From the NCBI GenBank assembly GCA_003488415.1, contig DNLQ01000259.1, forward strand, positions 1 to 6,590: a DNA stretch of 6,590 bases, written 5' to 3'. Made by a program: the position numbers and the translations under genes. Below are positions 1 to 5,883 of the stretch, piece by piece. The notes under the pieces are model-generated. The model was not told where the DNA came from. It worked only from the letters and a program-made list of their open reading frames with translations, and made no database searches. Source of the DNA: Ruminococcus sp. (lineage in GTDB: Bacteria; Bacillota; Clostridia; Oscillospirales; Ruminococcaceae). The number at the start of each line of letters is the position of its first letter. Within the stretch, counting starts at the first letter, position 1.

Positions 1-573
1 TATTCCGCCTACTCCTCGGCTATCTGCTCCCTTAAAGGTCCCCGCCACGGCGGTGCAAACCTCCAGGTCATCAATATGCTCGACAACTTCAAGGCTAATG
101 TAAAGCACTGGGATAACGAAGGAGAAGTCGCTGACTATATGCGCAAGATCATCCGCAAGGAGGCAAACGACGGTTCAGGTCTTATCTACGGCATGGGCCA
201 CGCTGTATACACTATCTCCGATCCCCGTGCCGTGATACTCAAGAAGAAGGCATTCGAGCTTGCGAAGGGAAGGGAGATAGAGGCTGAGTTCCGCCTGCTG
301 GAGACTATCGAGCGCCTGACTCCGGAGGTATTCCTGGATGTCAAGGGCAGCACAAAGACCATGTGTGCCAACGTGGATATGTACTCCGGTCTCGTTTACC
401 GTATGCTCGGCATACCCGACGAGCTCTTTACCCCTCTGTTCGCAGTTGCACGTATGGCTGGCTGGTCAGCTCACCGCATGGAGGAGATAATCACCAGCAG
501 AAGAATAATCCGTCCGGCTTACAAGGCTATATCCAAGGAGAAGGCTTACGTTAAGCTGGAGGACCGTGAATGA
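1..573 (+). CDS. gltA: Citrate synthase, C-terminal part (cut by the left edge)
   Basis: The open frame enters at base 1 and ends with TGA at 571-573, giving 190 residues; clostridial citrate synthases are about 450 long, so roughly the last 40% is seen. The enzyme condenses oxaloacetate and acetyl-CoA to citrate in the cytoplasm. All three catalytic residues are visible: the first His in the LKGPRHGGAN motif (bases 46-48), the second His in GMGHAVY...DPRA (199-201), and the Asp in NVDMYSG (376-378). The family signatures FAVARMAGWSAHR and RIIRPAY follow near the end. The GHAVY form, rather than the GHRVY of E. coli, is typical of the clostridial branch. In anaerobes of this kind the enzyme usually feeds an incomplete TCA route to glutamate. 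2-methylcitrate synthase is a close relative and cannot be excluded from this fragment. The next gene begins about 20 bases after the stop with no terminator between, so co-transcription is likely. Confidence 0.95.
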   Translation, partial: YSAYSSAICSLKGPRHGGANLQVINMLDNFKANVKHWDNEGEVADYMRKIIRKEANDGSGLIYGMGHAVYTISDPRAVILKKKAFELAKGREIEAEFRLLETIERLTPEVFLDVKGSTKTMCANVDMYSGLVYRMLGIPDELFTPLFAVARMAGWSAHRMEEIITSRRIIRPAYKAISKEKAYVKLEDRE

Positions 574-605
574 TGCCGGAACGGCTTGTACATAATGCTG
601 CATAG
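570..605 (+). other. Possible 11-codon leader ORF bridging citrate synthase and the lipoprotein gene
   Basis: An ATG at 570 (with a second at 573) opens a frame reading MMPERLVHNAA and stopping at TAG 603-605. It has a good ribosome binding site, GGAGG at 558-562, seven bases ahead of the first ATG. It overlaps the citrate synthase stop in an ATGA arrangement, and its own stop lies six bases beyond the lipoprotein ATG (595-597), in another frame. The lipoprotein itself has no good binding site. Translating this frame could therefore deliver ribosomes to the lipoprotein start by termination and reinitiation. Against this, GGAGG here is simply part of Leu-Glu-Asp codons, so it may be chance. 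Confidence 0.25.
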
Positions 606-1917
606 AATAAAGATCGCTGCTGCGGCAGCCTTGCTCCTTACACTGACAGGCTGCTCCTTCGGCGCAAGTATAGACACCCTGATGTCACCGCCGAAGCTCA
701 GCGCCGAACAGGAGCAGATTTACAATGCGCTCACCCTGGCTGAGGGCAGCTCCATAAGCCTTAAATACCCCAAGTCGGGAAAATACCTCTCTGCATTCAT
801 CACAGAGGATATCGACAACGACGGTGGCATTGAGGCTATCGTATTCTACGAGAAAAACGGACTTGCTATGGAAGAAAACGCCCTGCGCATAAATATACTC
901 GATAACGAGGACGGCCGCTGGAGATCGGTGGGCAACGGCTCTGCCAACGGAGCTGAGATAGAACAGGTCATGATCTCACAGCTCGGCAGCAATGACAGAG
1001 TGAATATCATCGTCGGCAGCAGTATGCTGAACCGCTCGGAGAAGTCCGTGAACATATACACCTACAACGGCGGACAGTTTGATTTCAAGAAGTTCGGCTC
1101 CTACTCCTTCTTCGATGTCACCGACCTTGACGGCTGCGGCGACAACGAGTTCCTGATGCTCACAGGAGGTTCATCCGACGGGAATGCCAGACTCAAAGCC
1201 TATAAGCTCGACAGCGAAGGAACCTTCAATTCAAAATCCGTTGACCTCAGCGGCGGATTCACGGAATTCGACAAATTCAGCTACGGTCTGCTCCCGGACG
1301 GCAGCACAGGTCTGTACATAGACGCAGTATCCGGAGGCGGACTTATCCAGACGGATATTATCCGCATGGACGACACCGGACTGAAGAAAATATTTTCCGC
1401 CCCGGAGGATGCCTCCGTTACACAGCGTCCGGCAGGCTGGGACAGCTTCGACGTTGACGGCGACGGTATGCTTGAGATACCGGTGCGTATCATAGCTCCC
1501 GGCTACGAGAATGTCTCCGAAAGCGAGCAGCTCTGGCTGACACGGTGGATGTATGTGAATGCAGACGAAAAGCTGGAACGCCGCTTCGGCTCCTATTACA
1601 GCCCCGGCGACGGATATGTATTCCTGTTCCCGGAAAAATGGCGGAACAAGGTCACTGTCAGCCGTGATACTCTCAACGACGAGATAGTGTTCCGTGCCTA
1701 TAACAGCGCTGCCGGAGAGAGCGGCAGAGAGCTTATGAGAATCTACGTCGCTGAGGACATAGCCTCCCGTGAGGACAGGCTCTCCACCGGCTATATGCTC
1801 CTCCACACCAAGGGAGATCAGGCTTATCTCGCCTACATCCCCCAGTATACCGGAAATTACGACGACGACCTTTCTATTACAGCAGCCGAAGCTGCTATCA
1901 GCTTCGTGGTCTGCTGA
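595..1917 (+). CDS. Secreted lipoprotein with three calcium-loop-like motifs (FG-GAP/VCBS-like)
   Basis: This 440-residue protein has a lipoprotein signal peptide: a short basic start (MLHRIK), an Ala/Leu-rich core and the lipobox LTGC with the lipidated Cys at 20. It should be anchored on the outer face of the membrane. The body carries three acidic loops of the form DxDxDGxxE or close: residues 72-80, 177-185 (where the third Asp is Cys181) and 286-294. Each is followed by a hydrophobic strand, as in FG-GAP/VCBS beta-propeller repeats. The last ~100 residues (from YSPGDGYVFLFPEKW) look like a separate beta-rich domain I cannot name. ATG 595 was chosen because it gives a compact signal peptide; an in-frame TTG at 586 would add three residues. 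Neither has a strong ribosome binding site. The gene lies 40 bases before a two-component system, so it could be an accessory sensor, but its function is unknown. Confidence 0.85.
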   Translation: MLHRIKIAAAAALLLTLTGCSFGASIDTLMSPPKLSAEQEQIYNALTLAEGSSISLKYPKSGKYLSAFITEDIDNDGGIEAIVFYEKNGLAMEENALRINILDNEDGRWRSVGNGSANGAEIEQVMISQLGSNDRVNIIVGSSMLNRSEKSVNIYTYNGGQFDFKKFGSYSFFDVTDLDGCGDNEFLMLTGGSSDGNARLKAYKLDSEGTFNSKSVDLSGGFTEFDKFSYGLLPDGSTGLYIDAVSGGGLIQTDIIRMDDTGLKKIFSAPEDASVTQRPAGWDSFDVDGDGMLEIPVRIIAPGYENVSESEQLWLTRWMYVNADEKLERRFGSYYSPGDGYVFLFPEKWRNKVTVSRDTLNDEIVFRAYNSAAGESGRELMRIYVAEDIASREDRLSTGYMLLHTKGDQAYLAYIPQYTGNYDDDLSITAAEAAISFVVC

Positions 1918-1924
1918 TCTGATA
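1881..1924 (+). other. Two abutting hairpins at the 3' end of the lipoprotein gene
   Basis: AGCAGC (1881-1886) and GCTGCT (1891-1896) form a perfect 6-bp stem around a CGAA loop. Directly next to it, ATCAGC (1897-1902) pairs with GCTGAT (1913-1918), spanning the lipoprotein stop codon. An alternative partner for the second stem is CTGATA (1919-1924), which pairs with TATCAG (1896-1901). There is no clean run of T afterwards, only a mixed TTACTTTATT, so this is not a typical terminator. It might protect or partly separate the lipoprotein message from the regulator genes, or be a by-product of alanine codons. Confidence 0.25.
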
Positions 1925-1943
1925 CCGTTACTTTATTCTACAT

Positions 1944-1949
1944 AAGGAG
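1944..1949 (+). promoter_or_regulatory. Ribosome binding site of the response regulator
   Basis: AAGGAG sits eight bases before ATG 1958. It decides the start: an in-frame GTG at 1949 overlaps this binding site itself and so cannot be the real start. Confidence 0.8.
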
Positions 1950-1957
1950 TGAATGAT

Positions 1958-2659
1958 ATGAAACGCATACTTATCTGCGAGGACGAGGCAACTATCCGTG
2001 AATTTGTGGTCATAAACCTGAAGCGTGCAGGCTACGATGTTGTGGATGTGGACTGCGGCGAGGCTGCACTGAAGACCTTCGAGGCTGAACACGGCAATTT
2101 CGATATAGTCCTCCTTGATATCATGATGCCCGGCATCGACGGCTTTACCGTCTGCAAGAAGATACGTGAGAAAAGCTCCACTATCGGCATCATCATGCTG
2201 ACTGCAAGAACTCAGGAAATGGATAAGGTCAGCGGACTTATGATAGGCGCTGACGACTACATCACCAAGCCCTTCTCACCCTCAGAGCTCACTGCCCGTG
2301 TGGACGCTATCTACCGCAGAGTGTGTATGTCCTTCATCAAGAACGAGAAGCAGTCGGAGATAGAGTCCGGCCCCTTCGTCCTCAACCTCAAGAGCCGTAC
2401 TGTCACCAAGAACGGCGAGCCTGTGGAGCTTACACAGGTGGAGTACCAGATACTTGAATTCTTCATGAACAATAAGAATACCGCCCTTGACCGTGCAAGC
2501 ATCCTCAACCATATCTGGGGCGAGAGCTACTACGGCGACGATAAGATCGTGGACGTGAATATCCGCCGGATCCGCATGAAGATAGAGGAAGAGCCTTCAA
2601 GTCCCAAGTACATCATTACTATCTGGGGCTACGGATATAAGTGGAATGATACACAGTAA
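1958..2659 (+). CDS. OmpR/PhoB-family response regulator
   Basis: This 233-residue protein is a DNA-binding transcription factor activated by phosphorylation. The receiver domain (about 1-120) has the full set of active-site residues: acidic pair Glu8-Asp9, phosphoacceptor Asp54 in LLDIMMPGIDG, Thr82 in LTAR, and Lys104 in YITKPF. A linker (about 121-135) leads to a winged-helix domain (about 137-229) with the VELTQVEYQILEFF segment, the recognition helix VDVNIRRIRMKIE and the closing hairpin around WGYGYKW. Length and order are standard for the family. The kinase gene begins on the last base of its stop codon, so the two are almost certainly a cognate pair. The 40-base gap ahead holds no recognisable promoter, which suggests transcription with the upstream gene or from inside it. 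The closest well-known relatives in style are PhoB/WalR regulators, but target genes cannot be told from sequence. Confidence 0.95.
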   Translation: MKRILICEDEATIREFVVINLKRAGYDVVDVDCGEAALKTFEAEHGNFDIVLLDIMMPGIDGFTVCKKIREKSSTIGIIMLTARTQEMDKVSGLMIGADDYITKPFSPSELTARVDAIYRRVCMSFIKNEKQSEIESGPFVLNLKSRTVTKNGEPVELTQVEYQILEFFMNNKNTALDRASILNHIWGESYYGDDKIVDVNIRRIRMKIEEEPSSPKYIITIWGYGYKWNDTQ

Positions 2660-4068
2660 TGGCTAAAAAGAGTATTACCAAACGCTGGATGTTCAACAAC
2701 CTGGGCGTTGTGGTGCTGGCTCTGCTGGTCATTGAAATGGTGGTCATCTACGCTGTGCAGAGCTACTTCTACAGCTCCGCAAAGCAGTACCTTGTCTCCA
2801 AGGTCAACGCCGTTTCCAGTATGCTGAGCATACACTCCCAGGACAGCTCCGCCGGCTTCTCAGCAGAGATGCGAAGCCTCCTGGAGACCTTCAACGAAAA
2901 GGACAAGATCGAGCTTATGGCGATCAACTCCAAGGGCAGAGTGGTGCTGACCTCCTCCGGCTTCTCACCTGACGAGGATACCCCTATGCCGGACTATGAC
3001 GAGGCTATGGTCAGGGGTGAAGGCTCCTGGACAGGAAGACTTGCCAGCGGCGAGAAGATACTGGCAGTCTCTGTGCCTATCTCCTCCTTTAACAGCGAGT
3101 ACAGCTCAGTCCGCATGGTCACCTCACTGACCGAGATCGACAACACCATCAAGGCTTATATACTTGCCGTTACTGCGGTAAGCTCCCTTATCATCCTTAT
3201 CATAGTCACTACCGGTCTGCTGTTCGCAGGCTCCATCGTAAAGCCCATACGCCAGATAAGCGGCATCGCAAGTCAGTTCGCTATGGGCGACTTCTCCGTC
3301 CGCATCGACAACTCCAGCGACGACGAGATAGGCGACCTGTGTACCGCTATCAACCATATGGCTGACGAGCTGTCTGCGGCAGAGGCTATGAAGAACGAGT
3401 TCATCTCCTCTGTGTCCCACGAGCTGAGAACTCCCCTTACCGCTATCAAGGGCTGGGCGGAGACTCTTATGGTGGACGGCGGCGAAAGCCCTGAGACCAT
3501 GCGCAAGGGCGTGGGAGTCATCGTGAACGAGACCGAGCGTCTTTCACAGATGGTGGAGGAGCTGCTGGACTTCTCCCGTATGCAGAACGGACGCTTCACC
3601 CTCCAGCGCTCAAATATGGACATCCTCGCTGAGCTGGGCGACGCTGTGCTTATCTACAGCGAGAAGGCAAAGCGTGAGAACAAGAAGATAATCTACGACG
3701 AGCCGGAGATGCTGCCCATAGTTTTCGGCGACAAGAACCGTATCCGTCAGGTCTTCATAAATGTTATCGACAACGCTATCAAGTACTCCTCCGAAGGCGA
3801 TACCATCACTATCAAAGCCCAGGAGAAGGATAACCGCATTATAGTTTCAGTCAAGGATACCGGCGTAGGCATCAGGGAGAGCGACCTCTCCAAGGTAAAG
3901 ACCAAGTTCTATAAGGCGAACCATACACGCCGTGGTTCGGGAATCGGTCTTGCAGTTGCCGACGAGATAATCGGTATGCACGACGGTACTCTTGATATTA
4001 CAAGTGAGGGTGAGGGTATGGGTACTACCGTTACTATCACTCTCCCTGCAAAGCCCGTGACAAAGTGA
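2659..4068 (+). CDS. Membrane sensor histidine kinase (HAMP-HisKA-HATPase)
   Basis: The 469-residue kinase is the partner of the preceding regulator. Domains in order: first membrane helix (about 15-34), an extracytoplasmic sensor of about 130 residues (35-166, single-Cache/PAS-like, with a DSKGRV-type turn at INSKGRVVLTSSG), second membrane helix (167-190), HAMP (about 191-240), HisKA with His254 in SVSHELRTPL, and an ATPase domain with N box Asn372 (VIDNAIKYS), G1 DTGVGI (400-405) and G2 GSGIGLAV (426-433). The ExxT motif after the His (Glu255-Thr258) is the one linked to phosphatase activity in HisKA kinases, so it probably works in both directions. ATG 2659 shares one base with the regulator's TAA (TAATG). 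The nearest purine-rich stretch (2639-2645) is 13 bases away, so translation is probably coupled to the regulator. The layout resembles WalK/PhoR/ResE kinases; the signal is unknown. Confidence 0.95.
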   Translation: MAKKSITKRWMFNNLGVVVLALLVIEMVVIYAVQSYFYSSAKQYLVSKVNAVSSMLSIHSQDSSAGFSAEMRSLLETFNEKDKIELMAINSKGRVVLTSSGFSPDEDTPMPDYDEAMVRGEGSWTGRLASGEKILAVSVPISSFNSEYSSVRMVTSLTEIDNTIKAYILAVTAVSSLIILIIVTTGLLFAGSIVKPIRQISGIASQFAMGDFSVRIDNSSDDEIGDLCTAINHMADELSAAEAMKNEFISSVSHELRTPLTAIKGWAETLMVDGGESPETMRKGVGVIVNETERLSQMVEELLDFSRMQNGRFTLQRSNMDILAELGDAVLIYSEKAKRENKKIIYDEPEMLPIVFGDKNRIRQVFINVIDNAIKYSSEGDTITIKAQEKDNRIIVSVKDTGVGIRESDLSKVKTKFYKANHTRRGSGIGLAVADEIIGMHDGTLDITSEGEGMGTTVTITLPAKPVTK

Positions 4069-4095
4069 CTCACCGCAGCGGGCTGCTTACCCATT

Positions 4096-4102
4096 AAGGA
4101 GG
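4096..4102 (+). promoter_or_regulatory. Strong ribosome binding site of the DUF1385 gene
   Basis: AAGGAGG lies four bases before ATG 4107. It is the longest match to the 16S rRNA tail in the window and fixes the start. Its strength suggests independent translation initiation after the 38-base gap from the kinase gene. Confidence 0.85.
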
Positions 4103-4106
4103 TACT

Positions 4107-5033
4107 ATGTCAGATAAAAACACCCCCGTCTTCGCCGAGAAGTTCAAGTCAAAGATCGGCGGTCAGGCTCTTATTGAGGGCATAATGATGCTGGGCCCCA
4201 ATAAAGGCGCTATGGCGTGCAGGCTCCCGGACGGCTCCGTGGATGTGGAGACCTGGGACGAAAACAACGGAAAGAATGCCCCCTGGTATAAGAAATTCCC
4301 CCTGGTGAGAGGCTGCTACAGCTTCGTTTCTTCACTGGTGAGAGGCTATAAATATATGATGAAGTCTGCCGACAAGCAGATGACCGAGGAGGATAAGAGC
4401 GAGGTCAGCGAGAGTGTTATGGACGTCATTATGGCTATAGGCTCTATCGCCGGCATCGTCCTGGCTGTGGCATTGTTCATCTTCCTCCCACGTATACTTG
4501 TAGGACTGATACCTGCCGTACACGACAGGAGAATAATCCGTTCAGTCCTGGAGGGACTTGTCAAGATCGCCCTGTTCGTGGGCTATATGGCTGTTATCAG
4601 CTTTATGAAGGACATAAAGCGGCAGTTCATGTACCACGGCGCTGAACATAAGACCATAGCCTGCCACGAGGCTGAGCTTCCCCTGACTGTGGAGAACGTC
4701 CGCAGACAGACACGCTTCCACAAGCGCTGCGGCACCAGCTTCATCATCATCGTACTGCTGGTGGGAATATTCGTGGGCTGCCTGATACCCTTCACCGTCA
4801 CATGGCAGCGTATCGCAGCTTCACTCCTTCTGCTGCCGGCTGTAGTGGGAATCTCCTATGAGTTCATAAGGCTTGCCGGTAATAACGACAACGCCTTCAC
4901 CCGCCTGCTTTCAGCTCCCGGACTTGCAATGCAGAGGATAACTACCCGTGAGCCGGATGACAGTATGATAGAAATAGCTATCGCTGCACTTACTCCCTGC
5001 ATCCCGGAGGATAAGTCGGAGGATAAGTGGTGA
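4107..5033 (+). CDS. yqhQ: DUF1385 integral membrane protein (YqhQ family)
   Basis: The 308-residue protein matches the YqhQ/DUF1385 family by its motifs in order: GGQALIEGIMMLGPN (18-32), YHGAEHKTI (176-184), RFHKRCGTSF (203-212) and PGLAMQRITTREPDD (271-285) followed by an IEIAIAAL helix. Hydrophobic segments at about 106-137, 148-166, 211-232 and 236-250 indicate a multi-pass membrane protein, with the His/Cys-rich motifs between the membrane segments. These conserved His, Cys and Glu residues look suited to binding a metal or to catalysis, but the family's biochemical role is not established. It is commonly found next to prmC in Firmicutes, as here, where the two reading frames overlap. 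The C-terminus is EDKS-EDKW, made by a 12-base tandem duplication. Length is normal for the family. Confidence 0.92.
   Translation: MSDKNTPVFAEKFKSKIGGQALIEGIMMLGPNKGAMACRLPDGSVDVETWDENNGKNAPWYKKFPLVRGCYSFVSSLVRGYKYMMKSADKQMTEEDKSEVSESVMDVIMAIGSIAGIVLAVALFIFLPRILVGLIPAVHDRRIIRSVLEGLVKIALFVGYMAVISFMKDIKRQFMYHGAEHKTIACHEAELPLTVENVRRQTRFHKRCGTSFIIIVLLVGIFVGCLIPFTVTWQRIAASLLLLPAVVGISYEFIRLAGNNDNAFTRLLSAPGLAMQRITTREPDDSMIEIAIAALTPCIPEDKSEDKW
5005..5028 (+). repeat. Perfect 12-base tandem duplication at the yqhQ-prmC junction
   Basis: CGGAGGATAAGT occurs at 5005-5016 and again, without a gap, at 5017-5028. It encodes EDKS-EDK at the end of the DUF1385 protein and gives two GGAGG ribosome binding sites. 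The second (5018-5022) is seven bases before GTG 5030. The first ten bases of the unit also occur once before recA (5872-5881). Confidence 0.9.
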
Positions 5034-5881
5034 AGCGGCGTGAGCTTTACGATGAATGCGTCAGACAGCTTGAAAAAGCCGGCACAGAGGACGCAGGCTT
5101 CGATGCAATGTGCATATTCCAGGATATCCTCAGCGACAGACATCCACTTTTTCTCCCCCTGGAGGAAGTTCCGGAGCAGGCTTCGGAGCGCATAAAAGAC
5201 CTTGTGTCACGGCGCTGCACCGGCTATCCGTTACAGTACCTGCTGGGACAGTGGGAGTTCTTCGGTTATCCGTTCTATGTGGGCGAGGGAGTGCTGATAC
5301 CCCGTCCGGACACCGAGACTCTCGTTGAGAACGTCATAGAGATATGCCGCAGGGAAAGACTTGTCACGCCTCGCATCGCAGATCTCTGCTCCGGCAGCGG
5401 CTGTATCGCCGTTGCACTTAAAAAGGAGATCCCCGGCGCTGAGGTCACCGCTGCCGAGCTGTCGGAGCGTGCCTTTGAGTACCTTGAAAGGAATATCGCC
5501 CTGAACGGCGTGCAGATACAGACGCTGCTGAAAAGCGTCACCGATCCCGGTACCGCCGCTGCCTTCACCGGACTGGATATTATCGTCACCAATCCGCCCT
5601 ATCTGACTCCGGAGGAGATGTCCTCTCTCCAGCGTGAGGTAAGGTCAGAGCCGGAGCTGGCTCTTGCAGGCGGGTGCGACGGTCTTGAATTCTACCGCAC
5701 TATCGCTTCACTGTGGCGCAGCTCTCTCCGTGAGGGAGGCTGGCTGTGCTGTGAGTTCGGCGACGGTCAGCACGAGGACGTAAGGAACATACTGCTGGAA
5801 AACAGCTTTTCAAATATTACACTGAGCCGTGACCTTGCCGGTATCATAAGAACGGCGTCAGCTCAGAAGATCGGAGGATAA
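5030..5881 (+). CDS. prmC: Peptide chain release factor N5-glutamine methyltransferase
   Basis: PrmC methylates the Gln of the GGQ motif in release factors RF1 and RF2, using S-adenosylmethionine, and so tunes translation termination in the cytoplasm. The 283 residues show a helical N-terminal domain ending in the family motif PLQYLLGQWEFFG (about 67-79) and VLIPRPDTETLVE. The methyltransferase fold follows, with SAM-binding DLCSGSGCIA (118-127), acidic Glu143 at the end of strand 2, and the catalytic NPPY motif at 188-191, then EPELALAGG and DGLEFYRTI. Length is standard. GTG 5030 was chosen because GGAGG at 5018-5022 is seven bases away and the start overlaps the previous stop as GTGA; GTG 5027, one codon earlier, is nearly as likely. 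The closing segment reads DLAGIIRTASAQK, where an acidic residue before the Arg (DLAGxDR) is usual, a small departure. Confidence 0.95.
   Translation: MKRRELYDECVRQLEKAGTEDAGFDAMCIFQDILSDRHPLFLPLEEVPEQASERIKDLVSRRCTGYPLQYLLGQWEFFGYPFYVGEGVLIPRPDTETLVENVIEICRRERLVTPRIADLCSGSGCIAVALKKEIPGAEVTAAELSERAFEYLERNIALNGVQIQTLLKSVTDPGTAAAFTGLDIIVTNPPYLTPEEMSSLQREVRSEPELALAGGCDGLEFYRTIASLWRSSLREGGWLCCEFGDGQHEDVRNILLENSFSNITLSRDLAGIIRTASAQKIGG
5873..5877 (+). promoter_or_regulatory. Ribosome binding site of recA
   Basis: GGAGG lies six bases before ATG 5884 and within the last codons of prmC, which end at TAA 5879-5881. The two genes are therefore tightly linked in translation. Confidence 0.8.
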
Positions 5882-5883
5882 AT

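Noticed and set aside
363..554. A second + strand frame inside citrate synthase
   Set aside because: It overlaps the catalytic Asp and C-terminal signature of citrate synthase in another frame and has no recognisable features.
1231..1806. A 191-residue open frame on the minus strand opposite the lipoprotein gene
   Set aside because: It lies wholly within a well-supported gene whose motifs and signal peptide fit the + strand, shows no domain or ribosome binding site I can recognise, and looks like a codon-bias shadow.
1918..1957. A promoter for the response regulator (TATTCT at 1934-1939 as a -10 box)
   Set aside because: No acceptable -35 element lies 16-18 bases upstream, and the -10 match is poor.
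1949..1957. GTG 1949 as the response regulator start
   Set aside because: It overlaps the AAGGAG ribosome binding site; ATG 1958 fits the spacing and the usual MKRILICEDE-type beginning.
3273..3623. A 116-residue minus-strand open frame opposite the kinase HAMP/HisKA region
   Set aside because: The + strand here encodes invariant kinase motifs; the reverse frame is Ser/Arg-rich in the way shadow frames usually are.
4075..4086. GCAGC-GG-GCTGC inverted repeat between the kinase and DUF1385 genes as a terminator
   Set aside because: The stem is at most five pairs with a two-base loop (four with a usable loop) and is followed by TTACCC, not a T-tract.
5817..5847. A promoter for recA inside prmC (TTACAC and TATCAT)
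   Set aside because: The -35 match is poor and the spacer of 19 bases is too long to call it.
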